In this document: positions 8,204 to 15,876 of the stretch, piece by piece | Numbering within the stretch: the first letter of the stretch is position 1 | Layout: every line of letters starts with the position of its first letter | NCBI RefSeq assembly: GCF_019264485.1 | Contig: NZ_JAHVAA010000015.1 | Coordinates: forward strand, 1-64,000 | Source: Sediminibacterium sp. | GTDB taxonomy: Bacteria; Bacteroidota; Bacteroidia; Chitinophagales; Chitinophagaceae | Direction of reading: 5' to 3' | DNA length: 64,000 nt | Position numbers and translations under genes: made by a program | Notes under the pieces: model-generated | What the model saw: the letters and a program-made list of their open reading frames with translations, nothing else | The model's database searches: none | Told to the model about the DNA's origin: nothing

Positions 8204-8407
8204 ATGAAAAATTCGGTACAGACAAAAATTGATCAAATGCGTAATCTTGCGACAAGCAGCACTGCTGTAAATCGTCAGGGTACTGTTACACGCGTATCAA
8301 AAAGTACCGACAGCCTCGGCAAAGCCCTACGCAACAAAAAAGAAGCAGAGCAATTCATAGCTGATATGGAAGCTGCTTTCGAAGTGGCAGGTAAGAAGAA
8401 AAAATAA
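8204..8407 (+). CDS. Small basic protein of unknown function
   Basis: A 67-aa protein, MKNSVQTKIDQMRNLATSS onward, rich in Lys, Ser and Thr with a helical C-terminal half (KKEAEQFIADMEAAFEVAG) and a KKKK tail. No signal peptide or membrane segment. No family recognised. An ATG start with AT-rich upstream sequence and clean boundaries between repeats support a real gene, but it could be an antitoxin-like or nucleic-acid-binding protein only by guess. Confidence 0.55.
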   Translation: MKNSVQTKIDQMRNLATSSTAVNRQGTVTRVSKSTDSLGKALRNKKEAEQFIADMEAAFEVAGKKKK

Positions 8408-8494
8408 ACTGCTTACCTTAAATAAATCCTTTTCAAAGTATGCACTGAAATGTATTGTTCCCTGCATTCTATCTTACATACACTTAATTCTTTG

Positions 8495-8530
8495 TTCCCC
8501 GCAAGGTCTTCCTCTATCACCACAGAGAGA
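8495..8530 (+). repeat. Interspersed hairpin repeat, short fragment
   Basis: TCCCCGCAAGGTCTTCC followed by CTCTATCACCACAGAGAG: the left arm and loop of the core only. Confidence 0.55.
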
Positions 8531-8680
8531 TGATAATACTGATAAGGCTGTTTTATTATTTAAATTGGCTCATAAAATCTTTCAGGTATTCGAAAAGCTG
8601 CTTAATTTCAATACTGCATACTTCCAAACAGGGGCTCCCCCAACCTGCTGTGGTTATTGCTTTACATTCAATATACTACG

Positions 8681-9160
8681 ATGGTCAAATCATCCAGCAT
8701 TCCAAACAAAGTGTACAAGTTTGTACACAAACAAGATGCTTTTATTCAAACCAATATTCTCAACAGAAATTTCTCAAACGACTGGCTTACCATCGAGGAT
8801 AATGGCCGGATTATTTTAAAAGGAAGCCACGGCCAGGGCTATGCATGGGATGGCTGTTCTCCCAAATGGGTTTTTATTGATATTACCTGGGGTACCCCCG
8901 ATGGCCGTTTTGATGTACGCACCGAATTACCCATCACCTATTACAGCTCCATGTTTCATGATGTATTCTACCAGTTTAAAGCAGATATACCTTTAAGCAG
9001 AATAGAAACGGATATCATTTTCAAACAAATGCTTTTACAAACAGGGTTTAAACTGTCTGATATCTACTATTTTTTTGTAAGGCTTTTTGGTGGCATCTAT
9101 GGCAAATGGAAAACAGTTGCCACCACAGACCATATTGAAGTGAGCCAGACATCCTGGTAA
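8681..9160 (+). CDS. DUF1353-like protein
   Basis: About 159 aa. Features typical of DUF1353 proteins: GYAWDGCSPKW (the G-W-DG-S-P pattern), a histidine in SSMFHDVFYQF (equivalent to the conserved HD), an acidic helix SRIETDIIFKQML, and a C-terminal YYFFVRLFGGIYGKW helix. DUF1353 proteins are common in phages and prophages but no biochemical role is known. The ATG at 8681 is preferred to the one at 8657, because the extra eight residues look non-native. Alone between repeats; no other phage genes are near. Confidence 0.75.
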   Translation: MVKSSSIPNKVYKFVHKQDAFIQTNILNRNFSNDWLTIEDNGRIILKGSHGQGYAWDGCSPKWVFIDITWGTPDGRFDVRTELPITYYSSMFHDVFYQFKADIPLSRIETDIIFKQMLLQTGFKLSDIYYFFVRLFGGIYGKWKTVATTDHIEVSQTSW

Positions 9161-9203
9161 TACAGCTAAATAACTTGCAATTCGCTTTCCTACTTCGCAG
9201 GGC

Positions 9204-9255
9204 GTACCCCATATCCCTGCTCCGGATTTAAATCCGGAGCAGGGATATGGGGTAC
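9204..9255. repeat. Perfect 52-bp palindrome between convergent genes
   Basis: Every base from 9204 to 9229 pairs with 9230 to 9255, with no loop. The arms contain CCCTGCTCCGGATTT. It lies between the stops of the DUF1353-like gene (plus) and the esterase (minus), so it can act as a bidirectional terminator. The same CTGCTCCGGAT arm recurs at 38942-38969. Confidence 0.9.
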
Positions 9256-9278
9256 TAATATTTAACCTGTATCCAATT

Positions 9279-10208
9279 TTATTTTTGACTTCCAAATCCA
9301 TTTTCATGAAGCCATTCAATACACCAGGAGAACCATTTATCAGCTCTTGTAGGATGTTCTAAAGCAAAACCATGTCCTCCATTTTGGAGGATATGCAATT
9401 CTGATTTTACTTTCGCCTTTTGAAGGGCCTGGTAAAACAGTATACTATGTTCTACGTACACTCTTTCATCATCACCTGCATGCAATAAAAATGTTGGCGG
9501 TGTATTGGCTGTTACATGTTTTTCATTGCTAAAAAAGTTCAACGAGTCTTCAGAAGGATTTGTTCCAAGTAAATTGGCTACAGTTCTGGTGGTAGCTTCA
9601 CTTATTGTGGCTTTTGTAAAACTAATAACGGGGTATATTAATACCAGAAAATCCGGGCGAAGGTTTATCTTTTCTTTGTTATCAATCAACACTGTATTAA
9701 GGTGTGTAGCTGCTGTTGATGCAATATGCCCTCCTGCTGAAACACCAACAAAACCAATTTTATCGGTATCAAGTTTATATTTTTTTGCATTCATGCGTAC
9801 CCATTGAATAGCCATTTGGGCATCCTGTAACGGGCCGGTAGTTTTATCCTGCATTATTTCATCGCTGGGCAACCGGTATTTTAAAACAAATACTGTTATT
9901 CCCTTGCTGATAAATGCTTTGGCAAAATCTCCACCCTCATCTACCACCACCCTATACCCACCACTTGGAAGGATAATGACTGCTGTACCATTTTCTTTAC
10001 CTTTTTCGGGTGTATATACCGTTATGGTAGGAATACTGATTTTTGTATACAATCCGTTTGTATCCAACACTTCCTGATAATGTGCAGGTGTTTTTTTTGA
10101 ATTAGGTATTTCACCTGAATACAATGGAATTACTTTACCCTGCGCAAAAGAGTTGATTTGAGAAAAAGAGAAAAGAATGGTTATTGCAATTAAAGTGCCT
10201 GTTTTCAT
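9279..10208 (-). CDS. Exported alpha/beta hydrolase (acetyl-esterase type)
   Basis: A 309-aa protein with a signal peptide (residues 1-22, ending FAQ). The oxyanion-hole region IILPSGGY (78-85), nucleophile elbow GVSAGGH (Ser157), an acidic HAGDDERVYVEHS and the histidine in GGHGF form the expected catalytic triad of acetyl-esterase/xylan-esterase-like hydrolases (BD-FAE family). It probably deacylates sugars or small esters in the periplasm; the substrate is not readable. An AraC-type regulator lies 192 bases upstream on the same strand. The length is normal for the family. Confidence 0.9.
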   Translation of the reverse strand: MKTGTLIAITILFSFSQINSFAQGKVIPLYSGEIPNSKKTPAHYQEVLDTNGLYTKISIPTITVYTPEKGKENGTAVIILPSGGYRVVVDEGGDFAKAFISKGITVFVLKYRLPSDEIMQDKTTGPLQDAQMAIQWVRMNAKKYKLDTDKIGFVGVSAGGHIASTAATHLNTVLIDNKEKINLRPDFLVLIYPVISFTKATISEATTRTVANLLGTNPSEDSLNFFSNEKHVTANTPPTFLLHAGDDERVYVEHSILFYQALQKAKVKSELHILQNGGHGFALEHPTRADKWFSWCIEWLHENGFGSQK

Positions 10209-10400
10209 TATACGGTTTTAAATAAAGCGAAATAGGTTATCCTTATTGTTGAATCAATTTTAGCAAGCGTCATTGAAAAGCAATTACAGAACCCGTTACG
10301 AAAAACGATGATTGCTGTTGCCATTTTGGGTTGCTTAAACCAACAGATAACACAAAACTATACTGCAGTCTGGAGAGTGAATGTGCAGAAATACTCAATT

Positions 10401-11312
10401 TCAGTTGATCGTCCTGAAATTTTGTGGGGATATGCCATATGCTTTTCTGAATAAACGACAGAATGCACTTGTATTTTCAAACCCGCATGCCCTGGTAATT
10501 TCATGAACGGGCATGTCTGACTGTTTTAATAATCTTTCGGCATGACCGAGCCTTATTTGTGTGAGGTATTGATGGGGAGTAATTTTAAATACCGCTTTGA
10601 ACTGCCTTGTAAGTTGCGGAGTAGATAAACAGGCAGTATGGGTTATCATATGCAGCCCCTGTTTATCCATAAAAGTGGAATGCATAAAGTCTTTTGCCAT
10701 GCAAAGTCGTTTATAAATTTCCACTCTTGTACCCGGCTTTAGCGCCTTTACCTTTCTTGTATACCCTAGTGCTGTTTTATGTTTACGAATCAGGTCATAG
10801 AGCAAAAAGAGTAAATGCTCTTCTACCATGTGGGTGTCATATCCAAACTCATCCAATACGGTTATGAGGTTTTGTAATTTCTGTTGTAAAGCGAAATCAA
10901 TAGCTGAAAGAGTCTGGAAAAATTCAGGCTTTTTTTCTTCTGTATCAGCATAGGTATCTAACAAAGTATCTTCACTGCACAACATATCACGAAGCACTTT
11001 GTTAGCGAATTCTTCCCTAAAAAAAACAGAGCGAATGACTGTTTTCTCCGGCCCCTCAATGCTGCAGGAATATTCCTGATCGTTATTCAGCATCAGGAAC
11101 TGACCGGGCCTTACGGCAATCCGGCGATGGTCTATAGTATACCATTCTTCTCCACTCAATACTGTTTTAAGTGAGAGGCAGCCTACATGTCGTTCACAGT
11201 TACTTTTGTCAGACAAGGCATTGAAAACAATATTATACTTTTTGAATTTACTGAAATGCAAAGCCTCATTAAACCCCGGTGTCTTATGATTGGGCAAACT
11301 GGTGAAATACAT
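10401..11312 (-). CDS. AraC-family transcriptional regulator
   Basis: The C-terminal 100 residues contain the two helix-turn-helix motifs of AraC proteins: TACLSTPQLTRQFKAVFKIT with PHQYLTQIRLGHAERLL, then VHEITRACGFENTSAFCRLF and RKAYGISPQNFR. The N-terminal part has a cupin-like sensor segment (VRPGQFLMLNNDQEYS). I place the start at 11312 (MYFTSLPNHKTPG) because the extra N-terminus of the longer frame, from 11411, is translated from a repeat-like stretch with the TTTTCCGCAGGG motif. Likely regulates the esterase downstream on the same strand; the effector is unknown. Confidence 0.85.
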   Translation of the reverse strand: MYFTSLPNHKTPGFNEALHFSKFKKYNIVFNALSDKSNCERHVGCLSLKTVLSGEEWYTIDHRRIAVRPGQFLMLNNDQEYSCSIEGPEKTVIRSVFFREEFANKVLRDMLCSEDTLLDTYADTEEKKPEFFQTLSAIDFALQQKLQNLITVLDEFGYDTHMVEEHLLFLLYDLIRKHKTALGYTRKVKALKPGTRVEIYKRLCMAKDFMHSTFMDKQGLHMITHTACLSTPQLTRQFKAVFKITPHQYLTQIRLGHAERLLKQSDMPVHEITRACGFENTSAFCRLFRKAYGISPQNFRTIN

Positions 11313-11368
11313 ATAGCCTTGATAATATGGGTGGCAGTTTAAAAGTAAGGGTTTCTGAAAAATTAAAC

Positions 11369-11390
11369 TCCCTTTTCCGCAGGGATTAGG
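11369..11390 (+). repeat. Interspersed repeat, short fragment
   Basis: CCCTTTTCCGCAGGGATTAG: the left end of the hairpin core only. It lies upstream of the AraC gene start and inflates the longest ORF there. Confidence 0.5.
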
Positions 11391-11496
11391 AGTACATACG
11401 CTTTGGAACATTCCGAAACCGCCATAAGTTGCAGTGCATTTCTATTATATTTATTCTGTTGCTCTTTACATCATAGCCGTATTTACCTCGCATTTC

Positions 11497-11632
11497 CTTC
11501 GGCATTTCCCGAAGCCGCTTCGGGATTCCTTCGGGAAATCCCGAAGAACACCCGAAGCATTCCCGAAGGATCTCCGAAGGATATACGGCAAAAACCGAAG
11601 GAATAATGCCATTTACCGAAGCGCTTCCGAAG
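11497..11632. repeat. Phased CCGAAG/CTTCGG array, 11-bp period
   Basis: CCGAAG occurs at 11509, 11541, 11552, 11563, 11574, 11595, 11616 and 11627; the complement CTTCGG at 11497, 11518 and 11529. Successive positions fall on a grid of about 10.5-11 bp, i.e. one DNA turn. The unit approximates an 11-mer TTCCGAAGGAN. The array lies in the divergent region left of 12 kb, upstream of the AraC gene. Confidence 0.8.
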
Positions 11633-11917
11633 AATGCCACCCTTTAGGGTAGGTTTTACATTGGAGCGAAATTATTTTTTAATTACTACTGTTTCATTTA
11701 CAAACTGTTAGCAGGGGTGGCACCACCCCTGCCACCCCCCATGCACGCTTTTGTGTTATAGGTTTGCATTGTTATGAAAACAAATAGGTACATCCTGGCT
11801 GTAGAGCAGCGCAACACCACCATTCTAAAGCCTTCTGCTTGAAAGGGAGGCATCGCTTAGAATTTCTTTTTTTAAAAGCGCTGCTAAAATAAAAGATGAC
11901 TGTTAGTGCCTTTTAAT

Positions 11918-11975
11918 CCTTCCCGCAGGGTTTTCTGCATCATCTCCACATTTCCATGAAAACCTTACCACAAAA
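11918..11975 (+). repeat. Interspersed repeat, degenerate fragment
   Basis: CCTTCCCGCAGGGTTTTC and GCATCATCTCCACATTTCC match the left half of the core; the hairpin centre is gone. Confidence 0.55.
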
Positions 11976-11982
11976 GAGTTTT

Positions 11983-12010
11983 ATCATTTTGTTGGCTTCA
12001 ACAAAATGAT
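11983..12010. repeat. dinD-type palindrome, intergenic copy 2
   Basis: ATCATTTTGTTG (11983-11994), loop GCTT, CAACAAAATGAT (11999-12010): 12-bp perfect arms. It lies 20 bases from the 3' end of dinD, in the opposite loop orientation to the copy inside dinD. Confidence 0.9.
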
Positions 12011-12029
12011 CGTTTCAAGACATGTAATG

Positions 12030-12899
12030 CTATTTCTTTTTGGTCAATACCTGTGTCGTTTTACTTACTTTCTTTTCTTCGATCGCCAGTCTGCGTTTTA
12101 CTTTCTTTACATCTTCCTGCGCAGGCAGATTTTCTGGCTGTACGCCTCTTTCTTTGAGCATTTTTCGTACAGCGGTATTATTCTCAACATGCTCCTCTCC
12201 GATTTGTTTTTTCCCTTTCAACTCTTTTTCCACTACATTATGGCTGGTAAGTTCAGTTGCAAAATCTTTTGCTTTTATGGTAAGTGTTGGCAGAAAATCT
12301 GCCAGTGGTTTATTATCCGGTATTTGCAATTTTCGTTTCATATCATTGGTAGAAAAGCCTCCAAACAAGGCTTTGTCTCCCATACTTCGAATAAGGGCGA
12401 ATCCTTTATCATCAACGCCACGTTCATATATGATGGCCGATAATTTCTTCTCCGACCTGCTTAACCTTTCCCTTGCCGTTACCCTGGCAATATCTAATAG
12501 CCTTTGTTCGATTATTTCCTGCTTGCGTGTCTGCACAGCGAAATAAGTTTGAGCGAATGCAATTTCATTTTTAGAAACATCTCCATTTTGGGCTATCAGG
12601 TAGCAGGCGTAACGGGTAAGGGCAATATCTTCCACTTCCCGTTGTGCTCCTTTTGCCAGTTCGATCATTTTGTTGAAGCCAACAAAATGATCGGGCACTT
12701 TTTCTCCTGCATTTTTACAGGAAATTTTGGCCTTATCAATGGCTTTTAAAAAATTACGCCATTCGGCATAGTCAAATACTTTTTGCAGTTCTCTGGCACT
12801 CCAGCATTCAATGCCCTTGTACTCATAAGCTGCCTGCTCAAATTTTTGCAATAATGCTACAATAAGCTCTTTTTTCATCGGCATATTTTTATTGTTCAT
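12030..12899 (-). CDS. dinD: DNA-damage-inducible protein D homolog
   Basis: A 289-aa protein with the DinD order: N-terminal IECWSARELQKVFDYAEWRNF, then CKNAGEKVPDHFVGFNKMIE, EDIALTRYACYLIAQNGD and IAFAQTYFAVQTRKQE, an helical middle (RLLDIARVTARERL), GDKALFGGFSTNDMK, and a basic C-terminus with KKKK. E. coli DinD inhibits RecA-mediated strand exchange and is SOS-induced; that role is transferred from the family. The codons for DHFVGFNKMI form a near-perfect palindrome (12662-12693) identical to intergenic repeats nearby. No LexA-type box was recognised upstream. An alternative start is the ATG for residue 8 (12878). Confidence 0.9.
   Translation of the reverse strand: MNNKNMPMKKELIVALLQKFEQAAYEYKGIECWSARELQKVFDYAEWRNFLKAIDKAKISCKNAGEKVPDHFVGFNKMIELAKGAQREVEDIALTRYACYLIAQNGDVSKNEIAFAQTYFAVQTRKQEIIEQRLLDIARVTARERLSRSEKKLSAIIYERGVDDKGFALIRSMGDKALFGGFSTNDMKRKLQIPDNKPLADFLPTLTIKAKDFATELTSHNVVEKELKGKKQIGEEHVENNTAVRKMLKERGVQPENLPAQEDVKKVKRRLAIEEKKVSKTTQVLTKKK
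12662..12693. repeat. dinD-type palindrome, copy 3, inside the dinD coding region
   Basis: CGATCATTTTGTTG (12662-12675), loop AAGC, CAACAAAATGATCG (12680-12693): 14-bp perfect arms. On the minus strand it encodes DHFVGFNKMI in frame, replacing the DHF-xx-xKMV pattern usual in DinD proteins. Confidence 0.9.
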
Positions 12900-13127
12900 T
12901 AATTGAAATATTGCGTTCAGTGTTATACACCTGTACCAGGTTTATTATTCAAAGAATAAAACAAATGATTACACAATATAGTATCCATCACTACGACTAA
13001 CGCGTAGTTTGTAATTTGTGAAGCAATTGTGAAGAAATTTGCGGGAAGTACGGTACTGTATAGTGAATATTCATTCCTCAAAAATGCTGAACCCTTCTTT
13101 CTGTCTGGTCGTAAGCTATAGTTATAC

Positions 13128-13235
13128 TATTTCTCCCTGGCGGATTGCTCCTTCGATGTTTTCCTCTATCGCCGCAGGTAAAAAATCGGAAATACTGCGG
13201 CTGTTAATTTCAATGAAACCCTTACCAGTAAACCG
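13128..13235 (+). repeat. Interspersed hairpin repeat, degenerate
   Basis: TTTTCCTCTATCGCCGCAGG, TAAAAAATCGGAAATACTGC and GGCTGTTAATTTC keep the core order around TCGCCGCAGG. Confidence 0.6.
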
Positions 13236-13238
13236 TTT

Positions 13239-13268
13239 GATCATTTTGTTGGCTTCAACAAAATGATC
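13239..13268. repeat. dinD-type palindrome, intergenic copy 4
   Basis: GATCATTTTGTTG (13239-13251), loop GCTT, CAACAAAATGATC (13256-13268), then GGGCA and CTGCAGGGTTTTC. The GGGCA following base is shared with the copies at 8003 and in dinD. Confidence 0.9.
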
Positions 13269-13464
13269 GGGCAATTTCTTTCTCTGCAGGGTTTTCAGCA
13301 AAAAAAATATTGTGAAAACAAACCCGTCATACACTTGAATTTCCGGGAACCGGATAACAAACTAACAAGCCCTATTGTAAGGTGGTGGAATTTGACCACT
13401 TTACAATACAGGCCAGGTTATCAGGTTTTGTATGGAGCATTCATTGCCAAGTACCAAAAACCAA

Positions 13465-14109
13465 CTATACTGTTGTACCCTTCTTCCCTATCCAACCGAT
13501 ATATAATATAAATCCAAACAACCCTTCAGCAAATACAACCCCTAATTGCAGGGGCACATGCTGGTGTACCAATGCCAGTATCAGAATAGAAGATACCATT
13601 ACCCAACCAAGTATCATCCAGAAAGAATGATCCGCTAATGTGAGTTTTACAGGAGAATAATTAAATGAGTTTTGGATGATGGGCATGAATGACGGCAGAT
13701 CCCATATCAACAAATAAAGAGCCGCCAGCAACATCAAGCCAGTGATAACAGGTGTACCACTAAAATTGTATGACAGCGTAATGATAAAGATATTCAGTAT
13801 CAATCCAAAGAAAATCAAAGCACCGAGGCGAGCCAGTCTTTGGGTCATTAAACAGGCACCGGCTATAATCTGGCTCCAGCCAATAAATTGCCAATACAGT
13901 CCCGAGTCAGACATTACCCTGAAAAACTGCTGTATGGGCTGCAATTGATTAATAGGGCTATTCATCGACTGGAGGAGATTGGAGTTGCCATTCATCTTTC
14001 CCATTCCAAATGCAGCTATAATAAAAGCGGCACCAATCAGGTAACGCAGGTAAACAGTAAATACCTGTAAAAATAATTGCTGCTTCAACTTGTTTAAAAG
14101 ATCGAACAT
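13465..14109 (-). CDS. DoxX-like membrane protein
   Basis: A 214-aa integral membrane protein with about five hydrophobic segments. The motifs YLRYLIGAAFIIAAFGMGK at the start, a loop ending YWQFIGWSQIIAGACLM, and LARLGALIFFGLILNIF resemble the DoxX/DoxD-type architecture (small quinone-associated membrane proteins). The exact family is uncertain. It is in the same direction as the SdpI gene that ends 250 bases away; co-regulation is not evident. Confidence 0.7.
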   Translation of the reverse strand: MFDLLNKLKQQLFLQVFTVYLRYLIGAAFIIAAFGMGKMNGNSNLLQSMNSPINQLQPIQQFFRVMSDSGLYWQFIGWSQIIAGACLMTQRLARLGALIFFGLILNIFIITLSYNFSGTPVITGLMLLAALYLLIWDLPSFMPIIQNSFNYSPVKLTLADHSFWMILGWVMVSSILILALVHQHVPLQLGVVFAEGLFGFILYIGWIGKKGTTV

Positions 14110-14360
14110 GGGTATTGATTTGGTTTGTTCAGTGTGTATGAGGCAAATGAATTCTCATCATCCACGAATAATACTATTATCAACAAAATAATAGTCTCAC
14201 AATAAAGTGCCGCCGGAAATAATGACAAATGGTATGAATTATAAAACAGAAAGCCCATGGCCTCCACAAGCGGCCATAAAACAGCCCGGCCTGGAAACAG
14301 ATTTCAGGCTTATTAAAAAAAACTCAGCTTTATTTTTGGATAAACCTGTAAGAACTAACC

Positions 14361-15002
14361 TTATCGCACCAACTGATTACGGTAGACCATATATGAATAA
14401 GCAACTGATACAATAACCAGTAAAACAATAGTTCCGATATAAATAGCCAATGGTAATGATGGCCATATAATACCAGTTACAAAACCAGATACCCCTGCTG
14501 CAACCCATAAACGTCCACAAAAACGATGTGTTTTGGCCCATACCTGCTCATTTTCCAGGGTCCATGGGGTTCTGATACCAATAAAATAATTGGGCTTTAC
14601 TACGGGCAGATAATTACCTACTACCGTAATAAAAGCCATCATCAGTAAGGGAATACTATTCGAGAAATTCCAGTTGCCGGTAAGCGACAATAAATAACTG
14701 ATAAATACAATGGAAATGAACATCATTACGGCGAGTCGCACACTGTAAAAACTTCCCTGAGTATTTGTGATTCTTTTCTTCGGGTCGATGAATGGTACGA
14801 GGGCCAGTAAACTATACATCAGTACAAGTACCACCGGTAAAAGCCACAACAGTATTTCCTTACTGCCGAACCGGTCAGCTTTTCCGGTCAGGCCATAATG
14901 CACTGGTATGGTATCGGGAATAGATGCCCAGCTTGTATACAATAAGCCAAGCGGGATACATACAAAAAGTAGCAATAAGATTTCGCGCAGCAGTTTTTTC
15001 AT
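14361..15002 (-). CDS. sdpI: SdpI-family membrane protein (DUF1648)
   Basis: A 213-aa protein starting with a membrane helix (LREILLLLFVCIPLGLLY) and the DUF1648 signature IPDTIPVHYGLTGKADRF, followed by further helices and the SdpI motif NYFIGIRTPWTLENEQVWAKTHR. In Bacillus SdpI confers immunity to the SdpC toxin and sequesters SdpR; no SdpC homolog is visible here. The stop of the SdpR-like gene is three bases upstream of its start, so the two form an operon. Confidence 0.9.
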   Translation of the reverse strand: MKKLLREILLLLFVCIPLGLLYTSWASIPDTIPVHYGLTGKADRFGSKEILLWLLPVVLVLMYSLLALVPFIDPKKRITNTQGSFYSVRLAVMMFISIVFISYLLSLTGNWNFSNSIPLLMMAFITVVGNYLPVVKPNYFIGIRTPWTLENEQVWAKTHRFCGRLWVAAGVSGFVTGIIWPSLPLAIYIGTIVLLVIVSVAYSYMVYRNQLVR

Positions 15003-15005
15003 ACA

Positions 15006-15260
15006 TTATTTTTTTAGCTTGATTAACCAACTCATTACATCATCAATTACAGTAGTATTGAGTGAATAAAAAATAAATTGCCCCTCTTTTTCAGCCGTTA
15101 CCAGGTTTGCCTGTTTAAGCAAATCAAGGTGATGCGATATACTCGGTTTAGTTATATTAAAAGCATCCGCTATCTCTCCCGCTGTCATATCTTTTTTTCT
15201 CAGCAATTTCAGAATATCTCTGCGGGTCTGATCATTCAGTGCCTTAAAAACAATGTTCAT
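15006..15260 (-). CDS. sdpR: SdpR-like ArsR-family autorepressor
   Basis: 84 aa from the ATG at 15260 (MNIVFKALNDQTRRDILKLL). It is a winged-helix ArsR/SdpR protein: ALNDQTRRDILKLLRKKD, GEIADAFNITKPSISHHLDL (recognition helix) and the beta wing KEGQFIFYSLNTT. I place the start at 15260 because the longer ORF from 15299 would run into the palindromic operator. It lacks the metal cysteines of ArsR. It probably represses its own operon and possibly the divergent RDD gene through the palindrome at 15285-15314. Confidence 0.9.
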   Translation of the reverse strand: MNIVFKALNDQTRRDILKLLRKKDMTAGEIADAFNITKPSISHHLDLLKQANLVTAEKEGQFIFYSLNTTVIDDVMSWLIKLKK

Positions 15261-15284
15261 TGATCCAAATATAACCATTAAAAA

Positions 15285-15314
15285 TAAATATTTAGACAAT
15301 TGTCTAAATATTTA
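15285..15314. promoter_or_regulatory. Perfect 30-bp palindrome, probable SdpR operator
   Basis: Bases 15285-15299 are the exact complement of 15300-15314. The centre ATTTAGACAATTGTCTAAAT has the form of ArsR/SdpR-type operators. It sits 25 bases before the sdpR start and 46 bases before the divergent RDD gene, so one bound dimer could control both promoters. Confidence 0.75.
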
Positions 15315-15360
15315 ATAATTTACCTATCATATCCCATCTGGAGAAACAGTAAATGTACAT

Positions 15361-15876
15361 ATGCCCCTATCAACTCTTCTGATAAAAAGAATAAAAGCAG
15401 CTTTTATTGACTACCTGATCATTATCGGATATGCTATGCTGTTATTGTTTATTGCAAACAGTATCACTTCATTCACCCGGATTAGCTTGAGTACAGATCC
15501 GGTAAAAGGACAGCTAACAGGTTTTTTCACTTTAACCTTACCCGTTTTCCTGTATTTCTATTGTTCAGAAAAAAGTAAATGGAAGGGAACTATTGGTAAA
15601 AAAATGCAGAAAATAGCGTTGCAAACGCCGGCTGATCAATCCAGGAATACCCTCATTATAAGAAACTTCTTCAAATTCCTGCCCTGGGAATTGGCGCATA
15701 CAGGCGTTCACTGGATAATATATTATTCCGCTGAGAAAATCGAAGTCCCGGTATGGGTATGGGTTATACTGCTGGTTCCTCAGATAACAGCATTGGCTTA
15801 TTTTATCAGTATTATCAGTAGTAAAGGAGTGAGCAGTATTTACGACAGAATTGCCCATACAAAAATACGAATGTGA
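15361..15876 (+). CDS. RDD-family membrane protein
   Basis: A 171-aa protein that opens with the RDD signature region (LLIKRIKAAFIDYLIIIGYA, with R and D in the first helix), three hydrophobic segments (about residues 18-38, 57-74 and 133-155) and the SEKSKWKGTIGKKMQKIAL loop typical of RDD proteins. RDD proteins are small transporters or ion-exchange proteins in a few characterised cases; the substrate is unknown here. It diverges from sdpR around a shared palindrome, suggesting common control. Confidence 0.85.
   Translation: MPLSTLLIKRIKAAFIDYLIIIGYAMLLLFIANSITSFTRISLSTDPVKGQLTGFFTLTLPVFLYFYCSEKSKWKGTIGKKMQKIALQTPADQSRNTLIIRNFFKFLPWELAHTGVHWIIYYSAEKIEVPVWVWVILLVPQITALAYFISIISSKGVSSIYDRIAHTKIRM

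Larger units (their letters stand above)
11413..12029. other. Gap without genes
   Basis: Besides the CCGAAG array it holds a GC-rich tract near 11720-11745 (GGGGTGGCACCACCCC, a small palindrome), a fragment of the hairpin repeat at 11918-11975 and a copy of the dinD-type palindrome at 11983-12010. ORFs inside are products of the repeats. Confidence 0.75.
12900..13464. other. Gap without convincing genes
   Basis: AT-rich promoter side of dinD, then a degenerate hairpin repeat (13128-13235) and a dinD-type palindrome (13239-13268). The ORFs here contain repeat-derived residues (one reads KLPDHFVEANKMIKRF because of the palindrome) and are rejected. Confidence 0.7.

Noticed and set aside
11386..11652. 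ORFs in the CCGAAG array with repeated FPEG/IPK-type residues
   Set aside because: The repetition of amino acids is a direct consequence of the 11-bp DNA unit; several frames are open at once on both strands.
13122..13334. Minus-strand ORF containing KLPDHFVEANKMIKRF similar to DinD
   Set aside because: The similarity stems from the palindrome at 13239-13268 and the rest is a degenerate hairpin repeat; it is not a truncated dinD gene of meaningful length.
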